Shown here piece by piece: positions 1-6,679 of a stretch of DNA of 7,071 nt. A program made the translations under genes and the position numbers. The stretch is from contig WFVK01000060.1 of assembly GCA_015491705.1 (NCBI GenBank), positions 1-7,071 on the forward strand. Reading direction: 5' to 3'. A model generated the notes under the pieces. That model did no database searches, had not been told where the DNA came from, and worked only from the letters and a program-made list of their open reading frames with translations. How positions within the stretch are numbered: the stretch's first letter is position 1; each line of letters starts with the position of its first letter. The stretch is from Nitrospirota bacterium. Its GTDB lineage: Bacteria > Nitrospirota > Thermodesulfovibrionia > UBA6902.

Positions 1-1
1 G

Positions 2-460
2 CGTATTGATGTGAGGACAATGTCTCCTTTCAGTGTCAGTGGTGTGGACGGCCGCTTCATGCTCGGCCGGCTTAAAACAGGCACCCTCTACAGAAAAGAC
101 GGCGGAAGGGAAACAATACACCCCTTTGTCACGCTTTATTATATTCCTGAAGACAATCCTTCGGCACGAACCGAGCTGGGGCGGATCGGTCTCGGCGGAA
201 GGCTTGATGCAATGGGGGTTGATTTCGGATTCATGGATTACGAAGAGGGCTCTCATTTGAGTTACAGAAAGGACCCCGGTGTTCCGGTTGTCGGCATTGC
301 ATGTCTTTTTGTCTTCCTCGGTCTCTTTGTGAGAAGCTTCGGCGCATGGTACAGGATTCAGTACGCAGTCGAAAACAGGACAGTTTATGCACTTATCAGC
401 ACAAGGGGCATACTGGCTGATAAAGACCGCATTGCCGCTAAACTCGAGAAGAAAAAATAA
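2..460 (+). CDS. ResB-like cytochrome c biogenesis protein, C-terminal part (5' truncated)
   Basis: The reading frame is open to the left window edge, so this is the tail of a larger gene; the GTG at 11 is more likely an internal valine than the start. About 150 residues are visible. A polar, beta-rich stretch is followed by the motif LSYRKDPGVPVVG and one strong membrane segment (about residues 92-112), then a short basic tail ending in EKKK. A KDPG motif just before a last transmembrane helix is characteristic of ResB/Ccs1 proteins, which work with ResC/CcsA to deliver heme to apocytochromes c on the outer face of the cytoplasmic membrane. Most of the protein, including the other membrane helices, lies outside the window. 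No ccsA/resC gene follows; a terminator does, so this gene probably ends its transcription unit. The family call rests only on the C-terminal signature and could be wrong at subfamily level. Confidence 0.72.
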   Translation, partial: RIDVRTMSPFSVSGVDGRFMLGRLKTGTLYRKDGGRETIHPFVTLYYIPEDNPSARTELGRIGLGGRLDAMGVDFGFMDYEEGSHLSYRKDPGVPVVGIACLFVFLGLFVRSFGAWYRIQYAVENRTVYALISTRGILADKDRIAAKLEKKK

Positions 461-489
461 CGGCAAACCGTCAGTCTCCCCTCAAATGA

Positions 490-536
490 AAAACCTTACC
501 CGGTATGGGGAAAATCCCTATGCCGGGTAAGGTTTT
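490..536 (+). terminator. Strong palindromic terminator after the ResB-like gene
   Basis: The arms AAAACCTTACCCGG and CCGGGTAAGGTTTT pair perfectly. The stem continues through a G-T pair and a one-base bulge to GGG/CCC, closing on a short GAAAAT-type loop. The right arm ends in TTTT on the + strand, and the left arm gives a T-run on the - strand, so it could work in both directions. It begins 30 bases after the stop codon at 460, in the expected place for a Rho-independent terminator of the upstream gene. Confidence 0.75.
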
Positions 537-640
537 CACTTCTAAAAAAAACGTGCTTTTCCCCGCTACAAAGAATTTTTGATTAATACGATAATAGTAC
601 AGCCGTTTAGATTGAAAAAATTGAGCTTCCTTGCCTGAAT

Positions 641-644
641 AAGG
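641..644 (+). promoter_or_regulatory. Ribosome binding site of the response regulator
   Basis: AAGG lies six bases before the ATG at 651. It supports that start over the later CTG at 681, which would also leave the receiver domain intact. I could not find a convincing -35/-10 pair in the AT-rich stretch 541-640, although a promoter must lie there if the terminator at 490-536 is effective. Confidence 0.45.
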
Positions 645-650
645 TTCAGA

Positions 651-1334
651 ATGAATAGGTGCAGGGTTGGCAGCAAAAAACTGAAGCACAAAATATTTAT
701 TGTTGATGACCATCCGATAATGCGTCAGGGGCTTGCGCAGCTTATCAACCAGGAAACGGACTTTACGGTTTGCGGAGATGCAGGGGACATCAGGGAGGCT
801 CTAAAGGCCATTGCAAAGCACCGGCCCGATATTGCAATTGTCGACATTTCTCTGGGGCATATCAGTGGAATAAGGCTCATAGAGGAACTCTCAAATTACT
901 ATCCTGATTTATCAATTCTCGTTCTTTCCATGCATGATGAATTCATCTATGCCGAGCGCTGCCTCAAGGCGGGGGCAAGGGGCTACATTATGAAACACGA
1001 GCCGCCCGAGAAGGTGATCTCCGCATTAAAGAAAATCCTGGGCGGGGAGATTTACGTCAGTGACAGGCTGAGTTCAAGGCTCCTGCATAAACTCGTTCAC
1101 AGGAAATCCGAAGTCTACACCTCGCCGGTTGAGAGTCTCAGCAACCGGGAGCTGGAGGTGTTTCAGCTTATAGGCCGCGGTATGAAGACGCGAAAGATAG
1201 CCGAGCAACTGAATCTCAGCATTAAGACGGTTGAGACATATATAGACCATATCAAGAAGAAGATGCACTTTGACGACTCCCGGAACCTGTTCATGCATGC
1301 TGTTAAATGGCTGATGAAAGAAAACATAAAGTGA
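651..1334 (+). CDS. NarL/LuxR-family response regulator (orphan)
   Basis: This 227-residue protein has the classic two-domain layout of NarL/FixJ-type regulators. The receiver domain (about residues 13-133) has the acidic pair D19-D20, the phosphoacceptor D65 in IVDISLG, the switch residue S93 and the conserved K115 in GYIMKHE, so it should be phosphorylatable. A linker leads to a LuxR-type helix-turn-helix (about 162-220) with LSNRELEVFQLIGRG and the recognition part SIKTVETYIDHIKKK. It is expected to bind DNA as a phosphorylation-dependent dimer in the cytoplasm. No histidine kinase is in the window, so its partner is unknown. The next gene encodes a sigma factor in the same direction, 121 bases downstream, with no clear terminator between them. 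Co-transcription is therefore plausible, and the regulator may act on that gene, but this is inference. Confidence 0.93.
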   Translation: MNRCRVGSKKLKHKIFIVDDHPIMRQGLAQLINQETDFTVCGDAGDIREALKAIAKHRPDIAIVDISLGHISGIRLIEELSNYYPDLSILVLSMHDEFIYAERCLKAGARGYIMKHEPPEKVISALKKILGGEIYVSDRLSSRLLHKLVHRKSEVYTSPVESLSNRELEVFQLIGRGMKTRKIAEQLNLSIKTVETYIDHIKKKMHFDDSRNLFMHAVKWLMKENIK

Positions 1335-1368
1335 CTGCGTTGACGCGTCATAAACATGGAGCAAAGCC

Positions 1369-1382
1369 GCCGGCGAGCCGGC
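1369..1382 (+). promoter_or_regulatory. GC-rich hairpin just upstream of a strong Shine-Dalgarno
   Basis: GCCGG and CCGGC pair around a CGAG loop and end three bases before AAGGAGGG. In mRNA it would sit directly against the ribosome binding site of the leader ORF. It has no following T-run, so it is not a terminator. A role in setting translation or mRNA stability is possible but unproven. Confidence 0.35.
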
Positions 1383-1385
1383 TGC

Positions 1386-1393
1386 AAGGAGGG
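1386..1393 (+). promoter_or_regulatory. Near-perfect Shine-Dalgarno AAGGAGGG
   Basis: This is the strongest ribosome binding site in the window, but it does not serve the sigma-factor ATG at 1456, which is more than 60 bases away. It lies three bases before the ATG at 1397 and nine before the in-frame ATG at 1403. It therefore argues that the short ORF 1397-1459 is translated. Confidence 0.6.
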
Positions 1394-1396
1394 CCT

Positions 1397-1459
1397 ATGA
1401 CGATGAGGCAAATAAGGATGCTGATTGAACCTGCAATATCAGGGGTTTTCCGATCATGA
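1397..1459 (+). CDS. Possible 20-residue leader peptide coupled to the sigma factor
   Basis: This is a short ORF of 20 codons starting [10 protein letters not shown] and ending SGVFRS, preceded by the near-perfect Shine-Dalgarno AAGGAGGG. Its TGA stop (1457-1459) overlaps the sigma-factor ATG (1456-1458) as ATGA, the usual arrangement for translational coupling. The sigma gene has only a weak GGGG about ten bases before its own ATG, so ribosomes ending on this leader may supply much of its initiation. There is no obvious run of one amino-acid codon as in classical attenuators. The peptide matches no family I know. It could also be a chance ORF. An N-terminal extension of the sigma factor is excluded because the frames differ. 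Confidence 0.45.
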   Translation: MTMRQIRMLIEPAISGVFRS

Positions 1460-2937
1460 TTTTCAGGGATACAAACGGCGAATCAGGAGAAATAAACTAT
1501 ACATCGGACGACCCCATGAGGATGTATATCAGGGAGATAAAATCCCTGTCCATGCTTACAAAGCAGGGTGAAATAGAGATTGCAAAGGCTCTGGAAGATG
1601 GGAGGGGCAAAATATCAAGGATCATCTTTACGGCTCCTTTTGCAATCAGGCACATATTGAACTTCCCGGTTCTGTTAAAGGAAGGGAAACTCTCGATAAG
1701 CAGTATCTGCTCCCCCGAAAAACCGGTTGAGCCCCCGGCAGATACCGATGCTGCGGAAAAACTTCTGAAAACCGTCAGATCATTAAGGTCCCTGCTCCAC
1801 ACGAGGGCGGCTTGTCTTAAAAGGCTGAATGAGGGGAAACCGGGCCGGAAAGATACGGAGGCGGCAAGGGCGGCACTGGAGAGGAACACCCACAAAATAG
1901 TCAACAGGATAGCCGGCCTCAACCTCCGTGAAGAGATAACGGAAGAATTGTCCGCCCGTTTCAAAAAACTGGCGGCATCGCACGGCCATATAGGGCGTGA
2001 AATAGACAATATTCGGAAAAGCGTGATCAGACCCTGCGGCAGATCAGGGAATAGAGCACACACTGACCGCGGCGAAATAAAAGGGCTGTGTGCCGCTTAC
2101 AGGCGTCTGAAGAGAGAGATGGCCGCTGTGGAGGCGGAACTGGGTCTTAAGGGTGATGAGATAAAAGAGGCGCTGGCCGTTATTCATGAAAGCGAGGGGA
2201 AAATCAGTGATGCAAAGAAAGTGCTCACCGAGGCGAACCTGAGACTGGTGATAAGCATAGCAAGGAGGCACATCGGCAGGGGACTCAGCCTGCCTGATCT
2301 TATTCAGGAGGGCAATATCGGGCTGATGAGGGCTGTGGAGAAGTTCGACTACAAAAAAGGCTACAAGTTCAGCACATATGCCACATGGTGGATAAGACAG
2401 GCCATAACCCGCGCACTTGCAGACCAGGCAAGGACCATCAGGCTTCCTGTTCATATGATAGAAACCATGAACAGGCTCACACAGGTCTCCAGGGAACTCA
2501 TGCAGGAACTCGGCAGGGAACCGAAAGTGGAGGAGATAGCAAATAGGATGGCCCTGCCTCTGGACAAGACCAGGAAGATTCTGAAGATATGCAAGGAACC
2601 TGTATCATTGAAGACCCCTGTGGGAAGCGAGGAGGAAAGTCACCTCGAGGATTTCATAGAAGACAAGGCATCCCTTATTCCTCTTGATGCAGTCATCCAG
2701 CAGGAATTGAAAAAGCATGTGCGGAAGATAATCAGCTCTCTTTCGACAAAGGAAGCGGAGATCATTAAAAAGCGCTTCGGCATCGGGGACGGCGCTTCGC
2801 AGACCCTTGAAGAGGTCGGCAGATATTTCAATGTAACCCGTGAAAGAATACGGCAACTCGAGGGAAAGGCTCTCAGAAAATTGAGACACCCGCAGCGGAG
2901 CGGGCCTCTCAAGGTCTTCCTCGAAAAAAGCATTTAG
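1456..2937 (+). CDS. rpoD: RpoD/SigA-type RNA polymerase sigma factor lacking region 1.1
   Basis: This 493-residue sigma-70 protein directs core RNA polymerase to promoters. Region 1.2 lies at about residues 17-50 ([11 protein letters not shown], then [12 protein letters not shown]). A 200-residue non-conserved region follows. Region 2 is at about 256-330, with [30 protein letters not shown] and [19 protein letters not shown]; the -10-melting and recognition residues look intact. Region 3 is at about 333-411. Region 4 is at about 423-482, with the recognition helix [20 protein letters not shown]. Only about 17 residues precede region 1.2, so region 1.1, which keeps free primary sigma off DNA, is absent. 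It is either the housekeeping sigma of a lineage without region 1.1 or a group 2 paralogue; the symbol gives the family, not proof of essentiality. The start at 1456 overlaps the leader stop. Its neighbour is a response regulator rather than the dnaG/rpsU genes often found near rpoD, which leans towards a paralogue. Confidence 0.93.
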   Translation: MIFRDTNGESGEINYTSDDPMRMYIREIKSLSMLTKQGEIEIAKALEDGRGKISRIIFTAPFAIRHILNFPVLLKEGKLSISSICSPEKPVEPPADTDAAEKLLKTVRSLRSLLHTRAACLKRLNEGKPGRKDTEAARAALERNTHKIVNRIAGLNLREEITEELSARFKKLAASHGHIGREIDNIRKSVIRPCGRSGNRAHTDRGEIKGLCAAYRRLKREMAAVEAELGLKGDEIKEALAVIHESEGKISDAKKVLTEANLRLVISIARRHIGRGLSLPDLIQEGNIGLMRAVEKFDYKKGYKFSTYATWWIRQAITRALADQARTIRLPVHMIETMNRLTQVSRELMQELGREPKVEEIANRMALPLDKTRKILKICKEPVSLKTPVGSEEESHLEDFIEDKASLIPLDAVIQQELKKHVRKIISSLSTKEAEIIKKRFGIGDGASQTLEEVGRYFNVTRERIRQLEGKALRKLRHPQRSGPLKVFLEKSI

Positions 2938-2943
2938 GCAAGA

Positions 2944-2974
2944 GGCAGGAGGGGCTGCCGGAAAAACTTTATAT
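2944..2974 (+). repeat. Repeat copy 1, filling the convergent gap between sigma and receptor genes
   Basis: GGCAGGAGGGGCTGCC followed by GGAAAAACTTTATA occupies nearly all of the 37 bases between the sigma stop codon and the receptor stop codon. The stem here is five pairs (GGCAG/CTGCC). The following A-rich part matches the copies at 6450 and 6620, which read GGAAAAGCTTTAT and GTAAAACCTTTAT. The TTGCATAA box is not clearly kept; a weak counterpart, GCATTTA, overlaps the sigma stop. It might serve as a shared terminator, but has no T-run on the + strand. Confidence 0.55.
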
Positions 2975-4585
2975 TTAATTTGTCAGGTAATGCCCTGCGC
3001 TGCCTCCTGCAACGCGTGCAGATGATGCCTTCTCCTCCGCCTGTGAAAGGGGTTCTTGCCCTGCGTGCCCCTTGCCGGTCCTGCCGCCGTTGTCCCGGAC
3101 CTTAAAAAACGCTATTGCGTTGCGGAGCTGCTCTGCCTGGGCGGCCAGTTCTTCTGCTGTTGAGGACATCTCCTCGGAAGCTCCTGCATTCATCTGGATT
3201 ACCTTGTCCAGTTGCTGTACGGCGGTGTTAATCTGCTCTGCTCCTGTATTCTGCTCATTGCTTGAGGCTGTTATCTCCTGGACCAGCTCCGCTGTCTTCT
3301 GTATGTCGGGCACAAGTTTCCCCAGCATGCTGCCGGCCCTTTCAGCCACCTCCACACTGGATGCGGACAAATCGCTTATTTCAGCCGCTGCGGTCTGGCT
3401 GCGTTCCGCAAGCTTGCGGACCTCGGCGGCCACTACTGCAAAGCCCTTGCCGTGCTCGCCCGCCCTTGCCGCCTCAATGGCTGCATTTAATGCCAGCAGG
3501 TTTGTCTGCCTTGCTATCTCTTCAATAATTGATATCTTGCCGGCGATCTCCTTCATGGCCGCAACCGCCTCTGAGACCGCCCTGCCGCCTTCATCCGCGT
3601 CTGCGGATGCCCGGCCTGCGATCCTGTCGGTCTGGATGGCATTCTCTGCATTCTGCCTGATATTGGCTGTCATCTGTTCCATTGAGGAGGATGCCTCCTC
3701 AACAGAGGCGGCCTGCTCCGTCGCGCCCTGGGATAATTGCTGTGCCCCTGCGCTCATCTCCTGGCTTCCTGTCAACACATTGTCGGCCGAAGTCATCACC
3801 TCACCGACGATCGTCCTTAATTTTTGCACCATGTTTTTCATGGCGGCAAGCAGCCGTCCGGTTTCGTCCCTGCTCTTCACCTCGATATCCATGGTCAGGT
3901 CGCCGTCGGCAACCCTGTTGGTTATGTCCACCGCGCTGATAAGCGGACGGACTATCAGCCTGTTGGCTAAAAACATGGAAACCCCCATGACGGCAAAGGT
4001 CAACAAAAGGGCTGTAACCTGGACGGTCATTAGCAGATTCGATTTTCTCTCCGAAGCCTCCTTCAGCAAGACCACGGCTTTGTTGGACTCCCTGAGAAGC
4101 GGGATATTCCCTTCCATAATCCCGCTGACAGCCTTCTGGAATTCGGGTGAATCCACAGCAGCATCCGGTTTCGTGAGGGTTTCCATGAAGTTCCTGAAAG
4201 TTTCCCATAACTCCTCCACCTTCTGCAACTGAAGCCTTGCAGCACCGGTGCTTTCCGGAAGGTTTGTATCTTTCCCGTCCGTGCCCAGCGTTACTCCGCC
4301 CTGTTTCAGCGCCTCAAGGCTTCTGTCATAGAGAGAGACGGTCTTCAGCAGGCCTTTCCTTATTTCACCGGCTCCGGCGTTGTTTTTCAGGGCGGAGACG
4401 AGGGCAAGGGCCTCCTTGGACATCTTCTGAGTCAGCATCCGCTGCCTGCCTGCAATATCTATCACCCTGGCGTCAGCCGATTGAGAGGATCCTACATATG
4501 TAGTGGCCCCTACCACCAGAAGCATAAAGACCGCAAAGAGACCCACCATGGCAAATATTTTGAACTTGAGGGAAGTCATGTCCAT
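2975..4585 (-). CDS. Methyl-accepting chemotaxis protein with PilJ-type sensor domain
   Basis: This 536-residue transmembrane chemoreceptor has TM1 at about residues 8-30. A periplasmic helical sensor domain (about 31-185) opens with [18 protein letters not shown], the signature of the PilJ/type IV pili MCP N-terminal family, which is related to nitrate-sensor-type domains. TM2 is at about 186-209, HAMP at about 208-262 (IVRPL, then DETGRL), and a cytoplasmic coiled-coil signalling domain follows. Its hairpin tip is the highly conserved [20 protein letters not shown] (358-377), where CheA and CheW dock. Glu/Gln-rich methylation helices flank the tip. No CheR-binding C-terminal pentapeptide is present; the tail is Gly/Ala-rich and probably disordered. 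The ligand cannot be read from the sequence. The ATG at 4585 is supported by AAGGAG six bases upstream. No che genes are nearby, so it is a stand-alone receptor transcribed against the sigma gene. Confidence 0.95.
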   Translation of the reverse strand: MDMTSLKFKIFAMVGLFAVFMLLVVGATTYVGSSQSADARVIDIAGRQRMLTQKMSKEALALVSALKNNAGAGEIRKGLLKTVSLYDRSLEALKQGGVTLGTDGKDTNLPESTGAARLQLQKVEELWETFRNFMETLTKPDAAVDSPEFQKAVSGIMEGNIPLLRESNKAVVLLKEASERKSNLLMTVQVTALLLTFAVMGVSMFLANRLIVRPLISAVDITNRVADGDLTMDIEVKSRDETGRLLAAMKNMVQKLRTIVGEVMTSADNVLTGSQEMSAGAQQLSQGATEQAASVEEASSSMEQMTANIRQNAENAIQTDRIAGRASADADEGGRAVSEAVAAMKEIAGKISIIEEIARQTNLLALNAAIEAARAGEHGKGFAVVAAEVRKLAERSQTAAAEISDLSASSVEVAERAGSMLGKLVPDIQKTAELVQEITASSNEQNTGAEQINTAVQQLDKVIQMNAGASEEMSSTAEELAAQAEQLRNAIAFFKVRDNGGRTGKGHAGQEPLSQAEEKASSARVAGGSAGHYLTN

Positions 4586-4591
4586 TTTCAG

Positions 4592-4597
4592 CTCCTT
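4592..4597 (-). promoter_or_regulatory. Ribosome binding site of the chemoreceptor
   Basis: On the - strand AAGGAG lies six bases before the ATG at 4585. This favours that start over the second in-frame ATG two codons later. Confidence 0.8.
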
Positions 4598-4619
4598 TTT
4601 ATTCTTTGGAATTTGTATC

Positions 4620-4637
4620 GGTTATGTCTCTATAACC
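4620..4637. promoter_or_regulatory. 18-bp dyad upstream of the chemoreceptor (possible operator)
   Basis: GGTTAT-GTCTCT-ATAACC is a perfect 6-bp inverted repeat about 35 bases before the receptor start codon. It could be a protein-binding dyad or a small hairpin in the mRNA leader. No clear -10/-35 pair was found beside it. Confidence 0.3.
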
Positions 4638-4680
4638 ATCTATCCGTTTCCCTCCTGAAAACCATTCAGGGAAGGGGGGG

Positions 4681-4751
4681 AGCCGGGGAGATGTCAACTG
4701 CTTTTTTAGGGGACAGCTTTTTAAGGGATGCAATGTTCTCCCCGGCTTTTT
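4681..4751 (+). other. Large inverted repeat with T-run; possible terminator or small RNA end
   Basis: The 11-base arms AGCCGGGGAGA (4681-4691) and TCTCCCCGGCT (4737-4747) are perfectly complementary, and the right arm runs straight into TTTTT on the + strand. The 45-base interior carries two near-identical direct repeats, GCTTTTTTAGGG (4700-4711) and GCTTTTTAAGGG (4716-4727). A T-run after a GC-rich stem is terminator-like, but no + strand gene lies just upstream because the neighbour is on the - strand. It may end a small RNA, or structure the receptor's leader. No known riboswitch was recognised. Confidence 0.35.
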
Positions 4752-4875
4752 CTGTCTCATGTTGTTTTCTTGTCGAATTTCGGTAATCTTTTCTACAGAG
4801 GGGAGAGTATGTTTTTTTCAGAAGGGAAATCCCTATTAGCCATGGAGATTCCCTCCATATACATGTATCTCTTAT

Positions 4876-4952
4876 CCTTGATGTTGCATAACCGGCGTGA
4901 GAGACTGCCGTAATCCTGTCCCCATAATTGATATTTTAATGCGGTTGTAAGG
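4876..4952 (+). repeat. Repeat copy 2, full-length 77-bp element
   Basis: The copy begins CCTTGATGTTGCATAACC, carries a decayed core (GGCGTGAGAGACTGCC) and ends GGTTGTAAGG. It aligns along its length with the copy at 6365-6443: both have CTGCC followed by (A/G)TAA, then ATTGATA, then an A+T-rich right end with a reversed ATGCA-like box. The termini CCTT and AAGG are inverted repeats. Its internal TTGATA is the best -35 candidate for the transporter gene. Confidence 0.6.
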
Positions 4953-4958
4953 TATAAT
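4928..4958 (+). promoter_or_regulatory. Candidate sigma-70 promoter of the MFS transporter
   Basis: TTGATA (4928-4933) and a perfect TATAAT (4953-4958) are separated by 19 bases, two more than ideal. Transcription would begin near 4965, giving a leader of about 80 bases that contains the repeat hairpin at 5003-5018. The -35 lies inside repeat copy 2, while the -10 lies just outside it. Confidence 0.45.
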
Positions 4959-5002
4959 GAGGCGGTTGAAGCAGCATTTTCGGGTTAACGCCGTATGGAC
5001 GC

Positions 5003-5018
5003 GGCAGGAGAGCCTGCC
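5003..5018 (+). repeat. Repeat copy 3, core hairpin in the transporter leader
   Basis: GGCAGGAGAGCCTGCC is a perfect 6-bp stem with an AGAG loop, identical on the opposite strand to the core at 6758-6773. The flanks are degenerate (GTATGGACGC upstream where other copies have GCATAAAC) and no CCTT/AAGG ends are evident. It lies about 30 bases before the TTG start, so it would fold in the 5' leader of the transporter mRNA. Confidence 0.6.
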
Positions 5019-5047
5019 CGCCGGCAGATATTTTCAGTTGACTGACA

Positions 5048-6370
5048 TTGCAATCCCGCGACAGAAAGGCAATCTTTGGATGGGCACTGTATGACTGGGC
5101 GAACTCGGCCTTTACCACCACGGTTATGGCCGGTTTTTTCCCGGTCTTCTTTAATCAGTTCTGGAGTTCCGGCGTTGATACAACCGTCAGCACGGCCCGG
5201 CTGGGACTGGCCAATTCCATAGCCGGGGTTACTGTGGCTGTGCTGGCCCCCTTTCTCGGCGCGATTGCCGACAAGGGCACCGCAAAAAAGAAGTTCCTCA
5301 TGTTCTTTGCCTGCACGGGGGTTGTAATGACCCTGTCCCTGTACATGGTCTCCGGGGGGCAGTGGCTGCCTGCAATCGTGCTCTATATCTTTGCAACCAT
5401 CGGGTTCTCCGGCGGAAATATCTTCTATGACTCACTTATCACCGTTGTGGCCCCGGAAAAGAGACTGGATTTTGTCTCTTCACTGGGATTCTCCCTCGGT
5501 TATCTCGGCGGGGGTCTTCTCTTTGCACTGAATGTGTGGATGACCCTCAGTCCCGGTGTTTTCGGATTTGCAGGCGCCGCGGAGGCAGTGCGGTTTTCAT
5601 TTCTCACAGTGGGAATCTGGTGGGCGGTTTTCTCGATACCGGTTTTCGTCTTTGTCAGAGAACCCCGGGGCCGCCGGAAGGTATCCGCTGTTAAAGCCGT
5701 CAGGGCGGGGATTGTCCAGCTCATGGACACCTTCCATGAAGTCCGCCACCTTAAGACCGTTTTTCTGTTCCTTGCAGCTTACTGGCTGTATATCGACGGG
5801 GTGGACACCATCGTCCGCATGGCGATTGATTACGGCATTTCCATCGGGTTTGAATCCGATGATCTGATCCTCGCATTGCTGATAACCCAGTTCGTGGGCT
5901 TCCCCTCTGCCATAGGCTTTGGTTATCTCGGGGAAAAGATCGGAACGAAACGGGCGATATTCATCGCCATTATTGTTTATTTGTTTATATCCATACGCGG
6001 CGCATTCATGCAGGACAAGGGCGAATTCTACATGCTGGCGGTTATAATCGGCCTTGTCCAGGGCGGCGTGCAGGCCCTGAGCCGTTCATTTTACGCCAGG
6101 ATAATTCCTGCCGACAAGTCAGCGGAATACTTCGGATTTTATAACATGCTCGGCAAATTCGCCGTTGTCATGGGCCCTGCCTTCATGGGAGGGATCGGCC
6201 TGCTCGTCAAATCCATGGGGTACAGCAGCGATATTGCATCACGTGCGGGCATATCCTCGATTGCACTTTTCTTTATAGCAGGAGGGGTATTGCTGTATTT
6301 TGTGGATGAGCGGAAGGGGAAGGAAGAGGTCGGCTATCTGGAGAATGACGGCTCCCGGGATTTGCCCTGA
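5048..6370 (+). CDS. UMF1/Atg22-like major facilitator superfamily transporter
   Basis: This is a 440-residue integral membrane protein with about twelve hydrophobic segments. The N-terminal signature GWALYDWANSAF (residues 11-22) is typical of the UMF1 family, related to the yeast vacuolar effluxer Atg22. MFS motif-A-like loops follow helix 2 (GAIADKGTAKKK, 71-82) and the matching helix of the second half (GYLGEKIGTKRA, 292-303). GLVQGGVQALSRSFYARIIP (335-354) and EYFGFYNMLGKF are also family hallmarks. Helices 6 and 7 are joined by a basic loop (about 204-235). Substrates of bacterial UMF1 proteins are mostly unknown; efflux of small metabolites is a guess. The TTG at 5048 is chosen because an in-frame TGA lies at 5039 and the next Met is residue 28, inside the signature region. 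No good ribosome site precedes it, and a CTG at 5042 is an alternative. It stands alone between repeat-rich gaps. Confidence 0.9.
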   Translation: MQSRDRKAIFGWALYDWANSAFTTTVMAGFFPVFFNQFWSSGVDTTVSTARLGLANSIAGVTVAVLAPFLGAIADKGTAKKKFLMFFACTGVVMTLSLYMVSGGQWLPAIVLYIFATIGFSGGNIFYDSLITVVAPEKRLDFVSSLGFSLGYLGGGLLFALNVWMTLSPGVFGFAGAAEAVRFSFLTVGIWWAVFSIPVFVFVREPRGRRKVSAVKAVRAGIVQLMDTFHEVRHLKTVFLFLAAYWLYIDGVDTIVRMAIDYGISIGFESDDLILALLITQFVGFPSAIGFGYLGEKIGTKRAIFIAIIVYLFISIRGAFMQDKGEFYMLAVIIGLVQGGVQALSRSFYARIIPADKSAEYFGFYNMLGKFAVVMGPAFMGGIGLLVKSMGYSSDIASRAGISSIALFFIAGGVLLYFVDERKGKEEVGYLENDGSRDLP

Positions 6371-6443
6371 GATTGCATAAACCGGCTGGAGAGCCTGCCA
6401 TAAAACTTTCAGGCTTTATTGATAGTTTTATGCAAGTATAAAG
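6365..6443 (+). repeat. Repeat copy 4, full-length 79-bp element overlapping the transporter stop
   Basis: The left end CCCTGAGATTGCATAAACC includes the TGA stop codon of the transporter. The core GGCTGGAGAGCCTGCC has one T-T mismatch in the stem. After ATAAAACTTTCAGGC the element ends in TTTTATGCAAGTATAAAGG. TTGCATAAA (6373-6381) and TTTATGCAA (6427-6435) are perfect 9-bp inverted repeats, so the whole unit can fold back on itself. Confidence 0.65.
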
Positions 6444-6449
6444 GGTTAT

Positions 6450-6509
6450 CCTTACAGTTGCATAACACCATCACCCGCAGGCAGGAGAGCCCGGCGGAAA
6501 AGCTTTATC
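6450..6509 (+). repeat. Repeat copy 5, left half of a possible 213-bp composite element
   Basis: The copy starts CCTTACAGTTGCATAAC, then has about 11 extra bases before the core GGCAGGAGAGCCCGGC and GGAAAAGCTTTATC. It begins six bases after copy 4 ends. In inverted orientation it matches copy 6 at 6620-6662 over about 50 bases: 14 of the first 16 bases agree, and the core and A-rich tail align. Confidence 0.55.
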
Positions 6510-6619
6510 TGCGATTCCTTGAGGAAATATTCAGCACGCATATCAACCTCTTTTGCAATTTCACTCCCCGTTACTTCCTGCAACAGAGACGTATTTCCAA
6601 TATCCCATCGCTTTATAAA

Positions 6620-6662
6620 GGTTTTACGGCGGGCCCTCCCGCCGGTTTATGCAACGTTAAGG
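6620..6662 (-). repeat. Repeat copy 6, right half of the composite element
   Basis: Read on the - strand it runs CCTTAACGTTGCATAAACC, then GGCGGGAGGGCCCGCC, then GTAAAACC. The stem is a perfect GGCGGG/CCCGCC. Compared with copies 3 and 7 (GGCAGG/CCTGCC) the fourth pair has changed from A-T to G-C on both sides, which keeps pairing intact. Confidence 0.6.
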
Positions 6663-6679
6663 TTAAGTAACCCCCCCGG

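Noticed and set aside
490..536. Terminator stem as a ninth member of the repeat family because it contains CCTTA...TAAGG
   Set aside because: It lacks the TTGCATAA box and the GGCrGG core, and is explained as an ordinary intrinsic terminator.
1340..1345. TTGACG as a -35 of an internal promoter for the sigma gene
   Set aside because: No acceptable -10 follows at 16-19 bases; the sequence there is GC-rich.
1497..2063. 188-codon open frame on the - strand
   Set aside because: It is antisense to the sigma factor with no recognisable domain or ribosome site; the sigma frame explains the region.
3072..4232. 386-codon open frame on the + strand
   Set aside because: It is exactly antisense to the chemoreceptor, whose domains are unmistakable. 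The translation is low-complexity Ser/Ala/Leu-rich, as expected for the reverse of an Ala/Glu-rich coiled coil.
4692..4697. TGTCAA, giving a consensus -35 TTGACA on the minus strand upstream of the receptor
   Set aside because: No -10-like hexamer lies 16-19 bases downstream on that strand; the spacer runs into a C-rich tract.
4809..4913. 34-codon ORF with a GGGGAGAG ribosome-site-like sequence
   Set aside because: The last third is encoded by repeat copy 2 and the peptide has no recognisable features. The G-rich site alone is weak support, though translation is not excluded.
6419..6670. 83-codon + strand open frame
   Set aside because: It runs through repeat copies 4, 5 and 6 in both orientations, so it is a product of repeat composition rather than a gene.
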